Source: Chara braunii (lineage: Eukaryota; Streptophyta; Charophyceae; Charales; Characeae). Taken from it: a stretch of 20,464 bases of DNA. The notes below the pieces were generated by a model. That model was not told the DNA's origin, ran no database searches, and saw nothing but the letters and a program-made list of their open reading frames with translations. The stretch's first letter is position 1. Every line of letters starts with the position of its first letter. The DNA lies in the NCBI GenBank assembly GCA_003427395.1, contig BFEA01000398.1, forward strand, positions 1,258,840-1,279,303. Reading direction: 5' to 3'. The position numbers and the translations under genes were made by a program. Shown here one piece after another: positions 7,909-17,314 of the stretch.

Positions 7909-9060
7909 TGTTGCCGCACGCCAGTTGGTTGGAGTGCATCGTGAGCCTCAGACTCCTGCAAAGGCAGTTGAGCCCAGGGCCTCGGCTGGTTGAGCCTTGG
8001 GCGACAGTCTGGGAGGCCGACACATCACACATTGGTCCCTGGCCTCAGAAAAGCAGTAATTCGTCGTCGAGGCCGAGGAAACCAATGGGAAACCGGTAGA
8101 GGGCCTGAATCTGGACAACGACCCTAGCATAAGGGGCGCAACTGTAACCTGGGCCCCATCTGCATTGGGCCTGGGTACAGGTACTGGGGCCCAGACGCAG
8201 GCTCAAGGCTGACCGCCCACACGCAACACCGGCATATAGGCAGAACAGGCGAGTGGGGGAGGATCTTGGCCATTGCGAGCAATGTCGGCATGTTGAAGCA
8301 CTGCGAGGTGCTGCGCTGCGCTAGGCTGAGGTGAAGGCACGCTGGCGCTAAGCGGTAGGGCGCAGGGCGCTGGCGGCCATAGCCGGGCTGCTTGTGGGCG
8401 CTGAAGGAGGTGAGGGCGAAGGTGGTTCTTCGGAAGGTGAAGGCGCTGTGTGGGATTACAAGGGAGAGTGAGGGAGAAGAGAGAGACGTACCTGGTGGAG
8501 AGGAGGTCGGCATTGGTGTTGACGTCATCACTCGCTGGTCGTCAAGTTGTCTGGTTGCTTCCATGCTGTAGTTGTAGTGTTAGGCTGTAGAATAGATAGG
8601 GCGCCTGGCGCCATTCAAGAGAGAGAGCTGCATTGAGTTATGCTGTTGGTGTTGCCCGATTGGGCTTGGACATTGACTCACAATTCTGCTGTATCGTTCT
8701 CAAATGGATGGTTACTTGGTTCCATTGTGCTATCTGCTCTTCCTTCGACTGCTTGGACTTAAGTGTGATTTTGCAATTTGGATTTTTGTGCTTCGTCCAC
8801 ATTCATGTTCCTTGCATTAACTAACAAGAGGAAATGAAATGTAGCATGGTACAATCATAAAGTCGTGGAGTAAACTACCTCAATGATGAAAATAGCAATA
8901 TAGTACCAGATAATGTCGATTCGCTTAGCCATTAAAGAATGGGATGGTCTCAGAGGGGATGAATGCAGCCTAAGAATCGGAACTCCTAAGGGCAGTCACA
9001 CATGAAAGGGGAGGGAGTGATAGCGAAACAAAATCAATTACCCTAACAGATCGACTGTCA
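7909..9060. other. Unassigned stretch, GC-rich then mixed
   Basis: No recognisable gene is seen. 8149-8157 and 8186-8194 form a perfect 9-bp inverted repeat. About 8300-8490 is G-rich on the + strand. On the - strand a 146-codon frame (8564-8124) starts with ATG and meets a donor-like CAG|GTACGT after 73 bases (exon end 8492). It is Ser/Thr/Pro-rich with no known domain and could be either a first exon or chance. If element A's LTR is shared with a second element, this would be that element's leader, but no gag is visible. Confidence 0.5.
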
Positions 9061-9090
9061 AGGTGGGTAATGCTTGATAAAAGGGTGACA

Positions 9091-9112
9091 CTATATAGGG
9101 TCGACTATAAAA
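9091..9112 (+). promoter_or_regulatory. TATA-like motifs
   Basis: TATATAGGG at 9092-9100 and TATAAAAGG at 9106-9114 are strong TATA-box matches on the + strand. No open frame of note follows. TATATA is also readable on the - strand. Promoter function is unproven. Confidence 0.25.
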
Positions 9113-9297
9113 GGGGAGCCTGGAATAGGGTGGAGATGCACATAACTGAGGGCATGCAATGGAAGACACTAGCGTGACATGGGTGAGGGAAACATGCACA
9201 CAACTCACTAGCTGGGGAAGGAGCCAGATCTGGGAGCAGGGAAGCCAAGATAATGCTATGGTCCCAATGCTTATGCATTACCAAGGGAGAGCTTAAC

Positions 9298-9799
9298 TCA
9301 GGGAGAATCAACTAAGTGAGAACCATCATGCGACACATACGAAGGAATGCACAAGGCAGGGTGGTGTCGTGAAGTAGTCAAGTCCAAAGCAGTTGAAGCC
9401 GATAAGGTAGCTGAAGTCGTCGAAGTGGTCGATGACGTCGATGGAGGAGTCGAGTTGGTGTCGAAGCAGGGCCGCAAAACGCTGACATCTTGAAGAAGTT
9501 GATGATGGAGTATATGATAATGTGAGTCAGTGGTAGGAGATAGGTAGGTGATAAGAGTGTCACTCGTCGAGACGCCGAGGGTGTGGACGAGTGCGTTGTG
9601 GGCGCGCGGAGGCATCCATTTGCTGTTGAAGAACGACCTCAGAGAGATGTTGAAGAACGACCTCAGAGAGAGCGGGCTCGTCCTCGGTAATCTTCTCAGC
9701 CAGAGGAGAAGGAAGAGGGTCAATCGGCTGAGCAAGAGTAAAAATCTCAACACGACAAGCATGATGATATACAAGCACCAACATCCAGGTGTGCTCCAA
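9298..9799 (-). pseudogene. Element B pol tail, low complexity
   Basis: The minus frame 9799-9560 continues after the chromodomain stop, with Leu/Val/Gln and acidic residues. It contains an 8-residue unit repeated exactly or nearly so (LSEVVLQH then LSEVVLQQ), encoded by the 24-bp tandem repeat. It ends at 9560. A Ser/Thr-rich frame carries on to a stop at 9298-9300. No domain is recognised after the chromodomain, and the exact end of pol is uncertain. Confidence 0.5.
9624..9671. repeat. Perfect 24-bp tandem duplication in element B tail
   Basis: The 24 bases at 9624-9647 are repeated exactly at 9648-9671. The length is a multiple of three, so the reading frame on the minus strand is kept. 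It may be slippage or a recent local duplication. Confidence 0.95.
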
Positions 9800-9802
9800 G
9801 TA

Positions 9803-10246
9803 CTAGAGGGGCTCCCCAGTAGCCTCCTCATCGGGATAGCCCTTCCAACGCACAAGGTACTCGATGTGTGGAGGGGTATCGTCGGTAACTCGGCGAGATA
9901 CGAAGTTTGAAACAACGAACTCCTCGTGACCGTCCACCATGATAGGTGGAGGGCGCTCGTAAGGGCGTCCGACGAATCGCTCCCACTGTCTGCGATAAAG
10001 ACGTAACAAGGAGATGTGGTAAGCATCGTGTACGCGACTTTATCGAAGGTAATCAGGCAACTTCACAGGAAAGTTAATCGGAGTATTAGAACCGACGGGC
10101 TGACGGATGCGGCGTGGACCGAAAAAGCAACGCCTGAACATGTGAAATGTGTCCGCTTCGACCTGCAAGTGGCGTGTGTGGACGAGCACATCGTCACCGA
10201 CTTTGAATAGGTGATCCATTTGCGATCGTTTTGCTCGTGCGGCCAT
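9803..10246 (-). pseudogene. Element B integrase C-terminus and chromodomain
   Basis: The minus frame 10246-10040 reads a basic start, then VGDDVLVHTRHL and an FFGPRRI block: the GPY/F-type integrase C-terminal module. After a shift, frame 10009-9803 gives LLRLYRRQ-like joining residues, a Pro-rich link, and at residues about 48-68 the classical chromodomain core EYLVRWKGYPDEEAT. The next aromatic-cage Trp is Gly here (GGG), and a TAG stop follows four codons later. Both fit decay. The chromodomain is much closer to the standard type than that of element A. Confidence 0.87.
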
Positions 10247-10305
10247 ACGAGTCTGAGAGACAGCGATACTCTGTGCGCATTCGTAATCGCCACCATATGT
10301 GCTAT

Positions 10306-11259
10306 CTAGGTGTCAAGCGCAGGACAACGCGTATCTGGGTGCAATCGTGAGCATTGAAGAAAATCCGCAGGCAAGTGAGGGTGGTAGCCAAGGTTGCAAT
10401 AAATGGCTACGTCACCGTGGCTGGTGAGACAACGTGGTTGTACGCGATCTCCGCGTAGGTTAAGTGTAAGTCCCACTGTCGGTCGGTCATCCCTAACAAA
10501 TTTTCGGAGGATATTACCGAGAGTTTTGTTGGTGACCTCAGTCTGGCCATCTGTCTGAAGGTGTGGTAAGACGACATGTTTGTACACATCGTGTTGGCGT
10601 CGCCAAAATGTGCTGGTAAAAGACGGATCACGGTCGGAGATGATGCTCTGAGATAAGTTGTGATCTCTCATTGCCCGGTCGAAAACGATGTTGGCGAGCT
10701 CACGAGCGCCAATGCAATAGTGGCACGAAAGTGATCGACGACGACCAAGATAGCATCATGGCCGCCTCGTAGTGAGATGGCGGAGGGGACCAACAAAATC
10801 CATTGAGATGGACTGCCAACAACCCTGTGATATGGGTAGAGGCTGGAGTAACCCATATGGAAGGTGGTTCACACTGTTCAGCTTCTGGCAGGTAGGACAC
10901 TCCTGGGTGTAGTTCCTAACGAATTCCTTGCTCTGGGGCCAGACGTATAGGCGGCAAACATGGGCCAACGTCTTGTGGAAGCCCATATGATGGGCAATCG
11001 CTTGGTTATGGAGCCCGACTACTGTCAGAACGCGGAGCTGTCCAGTGGAGGGAACCCAGATACGTGGTTCTAGACCATCAGACTGACCACGCTAGTACAC
11101 GAGGCCGTTCTCACCAAGGGAGTATGAAGGAACGGTATTGCCACTCCGCAGTGTGGTGTGGATGTTGCGATAGCCTGGGTAGTGGCGGTACTGAGTGCGA
11201 TATGCGTCGATCACCGACTGATCTACGGTGGTGACCGAGATGGCAGCAAGCTGGATGGG
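10306..11259 (-). pseudogene. Element B integrase zinc finger and core (broken)
   Basis: The frame 10986-10756 (minus) carries the HHCC finger: a His just after its start, then Cys-x2-Cys in ECPTCQKLN. It then has SMDFVGPL with the first catalytic Asp (10800-10798). The core continues in other frames: a GHDAILVVVDHF block near 10800-10760, then frame 10671-10306 with SDRDPSFTS (Asp 10635-10633) and TDGQTEVTN (Glu 10539-10537). Only 31 residues separate these two, against the usual 35. This suggests a small internal deletion or paired frameshifts. A further frame (10631-10407) holds the LTYAEIAYN block typical of the core's end. No single frame spans the core, so it cannot be functional as assembled. 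Confidence 0.87.
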
Positions 11260-11719
11260 TTCTTGATTGTGATCAAGACAACAAGGCATCGGCGACACGG
11301 TTCGTTTCACCCTTAATAGGCTGAGTGGTGAAACGAAACTCGTGCCACCAATGTGCTTGTCGAGGAGAAAGCATAGGCTTCGTGAGGAAAGCCTGGACAA
11401 CAGAATTGTTCGTGCACCCCGTGAAGGGCGCCCCATGCAGATAATGACGTCAATGTTGGGAGACATAAACTACTGCGAGAACCTCAAGTTCATCGGCAGT
11501 GTAGTTTATCTCGGCAGGCAGTAACTGACGGGAGCAAAAGGTGATCGGACAATTCCAAGCTAGAGCCTCGACAATCCCATCCTCCGCGATGGTCGGAGAG
11601 TAATTGACAGGAGGATTGTCGGTGGAGGGAAGTAGTGGAAGGGTAGATGTAGTGTCAGCAAGAGGGGGAAGGGGGGGGGGGGAATGGGGATAAGGGGAAT
11701 TAGGAGGAGTGGGAAACAC
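11260..11719 (-). pseudogene. Element B RNase H remnant
   Basis: The minus frame from 11719 begins with a Pro-rich stretch (translated from the G-rich run at 11664-11697). It then shows the RNase H block ITFCSRQLLPAEINYT followed by DELEVLAVV, which contains the catalytic Glu. The frame stops near 11450. In another frame, about 11460-11260 encodes the later RNase H part: a WRHYLHG-like block, an SPRQ-like block and the closing ADAL motif. The first catalytic Asp block (TDAS type) is missing. The frame 11466-11092 covers the following spacer. Confidence 0.8.
11664..11697 (+). repeat. G-rich run with quadruplex potential
   Basis: Four G tracts of 5, 12, 4 and 4 bases are separated by spacers of 2 to 4 bases, which satisfies the usual G-quadruplex pattern. 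The minus strand reads it as Pro-rich sequence at the truncated start of element B. Confidence 0.85.
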
Positions 11720-12445
11720 CTGAGAAAGTACAGTTCCTACTGCAAAATTGAAGCAACTGATGACTATGGTGGAACGAAATTGGGCTACACAACTTCTGAA
11801 GTCTCACCTAGGTTACAATGAAGCTTAATGTTTAGTTGGTGTGTGATTCTTTGAAGGAAGGAATCAGTTTTTCAGTGGTTGTGATAGTTAGTGATGAGTG
11901 TCTGACCAACTTCGCATAGGGGCACTGGCCCATCTTGTAGACAAATACAATATGCATAATATAGATATTATTGTATTAGATAGATAGAAATATACGAGTG
12001 TTATTTTATTATATAATAGGAAACTATTTAGATATATGATAACTATATATATCTCATGTAAATCTTTTAACACAAGTAAACGTGAAGTATTACAAAATAC
12101 TAAAATGAGAAATAAAATAGAATGAACTGGGTTTCTAGCACGTATAACCATGACACTAGAAGCAAAAGTGATGCTTGAAAAAACTAGAAAAAAATATCAT
12201 TGCAGTGATTAGTCTTTCTCTTGCTAACGAGCCTACAGCCTTTGCTTTTCCCAAGTATATTAGATTGCTTTGGCTTTGAGAGATTGATCATCAAAAGCTC
12301 CTTAAGAAAAAAGAGAATTCATAATGGCTTTTAGACCATTAGGACAATTGGCTATTATTCAATGGATTCCTTTTCATATAGGTTTAACTTGGATCTTTCT
12401 TTTACTAATTCATCTTTGTTTATGCTACTCATTATTAGCGCTGCG
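11720..12445. other. AT-rich unassigned segment
   Basis: From about 11935 to 12440 the base composition turns strongly AT-rich, unlike the flanks. 11844-11849 and 11861-11866 form a 6-bp inverted repeat. Near the end an ATG at 12324 opens about 40 codons of a very hydrophobic peptide (Ile, Leu, Phe and Trp rich) before the poly-C tract. I do not recognise it. It might be an exon fragment, a plastid or mitochondrial insertion, or chance. Confidence 0.5.
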
Positions 12446-12491
<46 letters not shown>

Positions 12492-12501
12492 NCCCCCCCC
12501 C
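12446..12501. repeat. Poly-C homopolymer with one N
   Basis: There are 46 C, an ambiguous base at 12492, then 9 C. Any open frame read across it as polyproline or polyglycine is an artefact. The second copy of the region stops at 20464, the base equivalent to 12447, that is at the start of this run. Real joining of the two flanks is not assured. Confidence 0.97.
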
Positions 12502-12685
12502 TCCTCTCCTCCCCCATTGTGGATGCCCATGTTCATCAACTGATTTCTGCTTCAGTTCTTTACCATCCATAGTCCTCCACTGTTTGTTTGTTCTGCATTC
12601 CACCTCTGTTCTACATATGAGGGTGTACAGGATTGTCGTGCTATTGACATTCTTTCCCTCTTTATTACACATTGTGTATGTGCAG

Positions 12686-13354
12686 GCTGATGGATTGAAG
12701 GCCCTTAAGAGGGTTCAGATGAAAGGTGATCATCGGGGCATTCTCAATGACCCAGATTTATTTTCCCGGATCAAGGACTTCCTGAACCCGGCATATGACC
12801 CGGAGGTGGATGCGGTTCTTGTGCCACCAGCTGTAGAGGTGGAGAAACAGATTAAGAAAGAACACTGGCGACTGCCTTCGCTGCCATTGCTCCCAGGGCA
12901 AGATTTCAATCTGCAAAACGAGGATTACAGCGAATCCATTTGGGCAGGAGCAGTGATGATTGACGGAGACACCTTAGCAGCCTCTTCAGTTACGATGACT
13001 ATGGGGAAAGTACCGGTCGAAGGGGGTAAGCATACACCCGTAACTGCAACAGAACCTCAGAAGGCGACGCTGGCCGAAAAGGTGGCCGGTGACATCAACG
13101 GTCACAGTGCCTTGGCACCATGCACAGCCAATAGTAAGGATGCAGTAAGAACGGCAATGAAACCTCTTAAGAAAACGTCAACCGAAACGGTGGCTGATGA
13201 TAGCGACAGACACAGTGGCTTGGCATCGGAGACGACCAAGAATCTTTTGGAGCTTTCGGTCATGACGGCTCTTCCAGAAGTCTCCATATCTGCAGGATTC
13301 GCTGACGCAGTGAGACGAGCAAATTCCGACTCCATGGTCGTTGCAACACGCTGA
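12686..13354 (+). CDS. Probable terminal exon of an unidentified host gene
   Basis: A pyrimidine-rich stretch (about 12645-12665) leads to GTGCAG ending at 12685, a good 3' splice site. From 12686 the frame is open for 222 codons to TGA 13352-13354, followed by AATAAA at 13412-13417. The start of the exon is charged and protein-like, with a short GDHRGILNDPDLFSRI block that faintly recalls the catalytic-His end of alpha/beta hydrolases. That link is a guess. A well-balanced acidic and basic region follows to about 12960. The last half is Thr/Ala/Ser/Lys-rich and probably disordered, with a roughly repeated pattern (KATLAEKVAGDINGHSALA and TSTETVADDSDRHSGLA). The frame extends upstream through the poly-C run, but I reject that part as coding. 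Confidence 0.55.
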   Translation, partial: ADGLKALKRVQMKGDHRGILNDPDLFSRIKDFLNPAYDPEVDAVLVPPAVEVEKQIKKEHWRLPSLPLLPGQDFNLQNEDYSESIWAGAVMIDGDTLAASSVTMTMGKVPVEGGKHTPVTATEPQKATLAEKVAGDINGHSALAPCTANSKDAVRTAMKPLKKTSTETVADDSDRHSGLASETTKNLLELSVMTALPEVSISAGFADAVRRANSDSMVVATR

Positions 13355-13411
13355 CAGCACAAGGGCGGTGTTAAGAATACGATGGTCCAGGGGCGTTCCC
13401 CATTTGAGGAT

Positions 13412-13417
13412 AATAAA
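13412..13417 (+). terminator. Candidate poly(A) signal
   Basis: AATAAA lies 57 bases after the stop codon of the probable terminal exon, a sensible position for 3' end formation. AT-rich bases follow. Confidence 0.45.
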
Positions 13418-14127
13418 TAATTATGACAACATGGTTTTGTTCACTCGTTTTACTTCCAAGCCTCGCTATCTGACTGGAAACAACCCTGTAATGAATTCGT
13501 GCTTGACATATGTGGACTGTATGCAGTCCAGGGTAACAAGTGCGCGGGGTGGTGCAGTGTTGTTGCACTGTGCCATTCTATGAAGGAAAGGGGAAGGGAG
13601 GTGAATGCTGGCTGCAGATAGCAGCGCCGATGCAGCAGTGTGGCATTTTGGCAAGGAAAGGAAGTGAAACACCAGCCAGAGAGTGCTGTATATATGTGTT
13701 CCTTGTGATTTGTCCGCCCTGGCGTGCGGTGCTGCCTACTTCAAGTAATTCCGAACTATGATCCGAAGGTGATTAGAAGTTCAGATGGTGTGGAGTCTGT
13801 GGACTTCCCAGCAGAGAAGCGGGGAGAACAAGGACACGCTGCTTTGTTTTCACACTGTGCAAGTGGGCCGTTATGGCACATGGGGATGTGGGCAAGTTGC
13901 ACTTAACCACGATCAACGTGGGTTGTAAATGAGAGGCAGGGTAAAAGGGGAGCCGCAAGAAGAAACAAAAGAGGAAATTCTGAATAAAAACTAGAGTCAG
14001 AAAAGCGAAGAAAGGACTGCACAAGGAAAAGTGGTTTTAGTGGTTCATGTTGTTTGCTATAGAGTTAAAAGCTGTTTTGGGTCTACTCGTATGGGTGTAA
14101 AAGGCGTTGTTGTAGTGACAGTTAACA
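13418..14127. other. Non-coding downstream stretch
   Basis: No gene is seen. 13513-13530 is a 7-bp stem with a 4-base loop. Two purine-rich segments after GTGGCATT- or GTGCCATT-like words (about 13565-13600 and 13640-13670) look like a diverged local duplication. Confidence 0.45.
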
Positions 14128-14151
14128 ACACACACACACACACACACACAC
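14128..14151. repeat. (AC)12 microsatellite
   Basis: Twelve AC units run directly into the adapter. The end of the circularised fragment therefore lies at 14151, inside or at the end of the microsatellite. Confidence 0.95.
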
Positions 14152-14189
14152 CTGTCTCTTATACACATCTAGATGTGTATAAGAGACAG
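14152..14189. other. Nextera mate-pair junction adapter (sequencing artefact)
   Basis: CTGTCTCTTATACACATCT at 14152-14170 is followed with no gap by its reverse complement at 14171-14189. This is the 19-base hyperactive Tn5 mosaic end in the back-to-back form left by circularisation in Nextera mate-pair libraries. It is not genomic sequence. Confidence 0.98.
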
Positions 14190-14485
14190 ACCTAGGGGCG
14201 CTAGTTTCTGAGTTTGGTGTATCTGAGGAACTAACTCAATCGCTGGTAGGAGCCTATCAGGAAGACCCTGTCACGATGGACATCATACGCAAACTTCAGG
14301 CAAAAGATAAGGCCACAAAAGATGAGTTTGTGATGGTGGACGGGCTACTCTTTCTTGATAAGGCCGGGTTTAAAAGATTAGTTATTTTATCTAGGGAGCA
14401 TTTGCGTAGTTTATTTCTAGGAGAATGCCATGACGCGACTGGACACTTTGGCTATAAAAAGACAAGTGTCAATCTAGTACAGTGA
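14190..14485 (+). pseudogene. pol: Copy of element A pol end (start of integrase zinc finger)
   Basis: This duplicates 6173-6468. It begins after the RNase H ADALSRR motif and ends at the same TGA, so protease, reverse transcriptase and RNase H are absent here. It has the finger histidines but not the Cys pair. Confidence 0.9.
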
Positions 14486-15372
14486 TTTTGGTGGCCCAGA
14501 ATGCTAGATGATGCAAAGAAGTATGTGGGACCTGTCAGGTCTGTCAGCGGGACAAGCCGCGAACTCAAGCACCGCTTGGGTTGCTGAAGCCCTTACCTAT
14601 CCCCGCTGGTTTGGGACAGAGTGTTTCCATGGATTTCATGGACACCCTGGTGACCAGTAGGAATGGCAAGAGGCACATCTTTGTCATCATAAGATCGATT
14701 CACCAAGTACGCTAGACTAATTGCCATGCCAGAGACCGCAACGACTGAACACATCATCAAGTTGTTTATGGGCAACTGGGTACATGATTTTGGACTGCCA
14801 AAGTCAATCGTTAGTGACAGAGATGTCCGCTTCACAAGTGAGCTGTGGAAGAAGATTGCTGAGCAATTGGACAGTCAACTTCGCATGACCTCCGGGAATC
14901 ATCCCGAAGCCAACGGACAGTGCGAGCAGATGAACAGAGTTGTACAACACCTGCTGAGGCATTACATCAAGCCCAGCCAGGATGACTGGGATGAGAAATT
15001 GCCTCTCATCGCCAGCCTGTACAACAATGCTGTACACAGCAGTACCGACGTTAGTCCTAACCAGCTGCACTTGGGATGGAAGCCTAGATCAGCCTTGGAC
15101 TTCCTCTTGCCTGAAAACCGACCCTCTGCAACTTCGGGCACACTTGAGTATGGTGTGCAGAATGAGAAGTTGCTACAGCAAGCTGTCGAGCACATCAGAA
15201 AATCTCAGCAAGCAATGATTGCTTTTGAGAACAAGCATCGTCGACAATCCTCATTTCAGGTAGGGGAACGTGTCTGGGTCAAGGCTAGTGAGCTAGGACA
15301 AGAATTCGATATCTCTCGAAAACTAATGCCTCAGTATTTTGGTCCCTGGGAAATCCTGGAGTTGGGGATGAG
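14486..15372 (+). pseudogene. Copy of element A integrase
   Basis: This duplicates 6469-7355, including both frameshifts and the D,D(35)E residues (second Asp at 14816-14818, Glu at 14924-14926). Not an independent element. Confidence 0.9.
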
Positions 15373-15738
15373 ATGGATGGTCCTACCTATGTTATCCGTA
15401 TCCCTGGTCACCTGCGCACTCACCCTGTCTTTCATGCCTCAAAGCTTGCACCTTTCACTGAGACAGATCAATTCCCTTCAAGGAGAGCGATGCTGCCCCC
15501 AACCATGGATGGCCAAGTGGACATCGACGACATTGTGGATCACAGAGACATGCCTGTTCCAAAGCCGATGGGTCGAGGAAGACCTCCCAAACCCAAGAGA
15601 GAATATCGCGTCAGATTTAGGCATCATACGGATCCAACAGAAGATCGGTGGTTCACCAAAGAGGAACTAATTGACACAGCTCCTCAAGTGGTGGCAGAAT
15701 ATGAGAGGATGTTAAAAGGGAAGGCACCTGCGAAGTAA
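15373..15738 (+). pseudogene. Copy of element A chromodomain-like tail
   Basis: This duplicates 7356-7721, ending at the same stop. The AT-hook-like GRGRPPKPK and the divergent chromodomain are identical. Confidence 0.9.
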
Positions 15739-15775
15739 GCATCTCAGCGGACTTTCGAAGCTAAGGGGGATGGAA

Positions 15776-15910
15776 TGTGAGGATTGAGCCCTCAACGGGG
15801 CCTTGCCGACATGCATATGTTATGGGCATAGATCCCCAGCAAGCCTCGTGCCTGCCCTAAGTGAAGGCGGGCAAGAATATCCACAAGAGACCTTCATTTA
15901 GCATTTCACA
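15776..15910 (+). repeat. Copy of the putative short LTR
   Basis: This duplicates 7759-7893. It must not be used as evidence that the LTR is present twice in the genome, since the whole block is an assembly copy. The unassigned stretch 7909-9060 reappears at 15926-17077. Confidence 0.5.
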
Positions 15911-17314
15911 AAGTGGGTATCAGACTGTTGCCGCACGCCAGTTGGTTGGAGTGCATCGTGAGCCTCAGACTCCTGCAAAGGCAGTTGAGCCCAGGGCCTC
16001 GGCTGGTTGAGCCTTGGGCGACAGTCTGGGAGGCCGACACATCACACATTGGTCCCTGGCCTCAGAAAAGCAGTAATTCGTCGTCGAGGCCGAGGAAACC
16101 AATGGGAAACCGGTAGAGGGCCTGAATCTGGACAACGACCCTAGCATAAGGGGCGCAACTGTAACCTGGGCCCCATCTGCATTGGGCCTGGGTACAGGTA
16201 CTGGGGCCCAGACGCAGGCTCAAGGCTGACCGCCCACACGCAACACCGGCATATAGGCAGAACAGGCGAGTGGGGGAGGATCTTGGCCATTGCGAGCAAT
16301 GTCGGCATGTTGAAGCACTGCGAGGTGCTGCGCTGCGCTAGGCTGAGGTGAAGGCACGCTGGCGCTAAGCGGTAGGGCGCAGGGCGCTGGCGGCCATAGC
16401 CGGGCTGCTTGTGGGCGCTGAAGGAGGTGAGGGCGAAGGTGGTTCTTCGGAAGGTGAAGGCGCTGTGTGGGATTACAAGGGAGAGTGAGGGAGAAGAGAG
16501 AGACGTACCTGGTGGAGAGGAGGTCGGCATTGGTGTTGACGTCATCACTCGCTGGTCGTCAAGTTGTCTGGTTGCTTCCATGCTGTAGTTGTAGTGTTAG
16601 GCTGTAGAATAGATAGGGCGCCTGGCGCCATTCAAGAGAGAGAGCTGCATTGAGTTATGCTGTTGGTGTTGCCCGATTGGGCTTGGACATTGACTCACAA
16701 TTCTGCTGTATCGTTCTCAAATGGATGGTTACTTGGTTCCATTGTGCTATCTGCTCTTCCTTCGACTGCTTGGACTTAAGTGTGATTTTGCAATTTGGAT
16801 TTTTGTGCTTCGTCCACATTCATGTTCCTTGCATTAACTAACAAGAGGAAATGAAATGTAGCATGGTACAATCATAAAGTCGTGGAGTAAACTACCTCAA
16901 TGATGAAAATAGCAATATAGTACCAGATAATGTCGATTCGCTTAGCCATTAAAGAATGGGATGGTCTCAGAGGGGATGAATGCAGCCTAAGAATCGGAAC
17001 TCCTAAGGGCAGTCACACATGAAAGGGGAGGGAGTGATAGCGAAACAAAATCAATTACCCTAACAGATCGACTGTCAAGGTGGGTAATGCTTGATAAAAG
17101 GGTGACACTATATAGGGTCGACTATAAAAGGGGAGCCTGGAATAGGGTGGAGATGCACATAACTGAGGGCATGCAATGGAAGACACTAGCGTGACATGGG
17201 TGAGGGAAACATGCACACAACTCACTAGCTGGGGAAGGAGCCAGATCTGGGAGCAGGGAAGCCAAGATAATGCTATGGTCCCAATGCTTATGCATTACCA
17301 AGGGAGAGCTTAAC

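Larger units (their letters stand above)
9298..11719 (-). mobile_element. Element B: truncated Ty3/gypsy chromovirus on the minus strand
   Basis: Read on the minus strand, remnants run in the order RNase H, integrase zinc finger, integrase core, integrase C-terminus, chromodomain, pol tail. Gag, protease and reverse transcriptase are absent, so the element is cut inside RNase H at about 11719. Reading shifts frame many times. Its proteins differ from element A throughout, so it is a separate family. Its 3' end faces that of element A. No LTR or polypurine tract was recognised beyond 9298. Confidence 0.88.

Noticed and set aside
9298-10026. 242-codon minus-strand frame as a protein gene
   Set aside because: Its upstream part is a different frame over the chromodomain and tail, so most of it is a shadow. 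Only its last portion may be pol tail.
12362-12685. Coding sequence through the poly-C run (polyproline, or polyglycine on the other strand)
   Set aside because: Open only because a homopolymer contains no stops. It includes an N, and a splice acceptor explains the real exon start.
14152-14189. Natural Tn5 or IS50 insertion, or a biological palindrome
   Set aside because: It is the engineered 19-base mosaic end in back-to-back form with no transposon between. Wild-type outside and inside ends differ from it.
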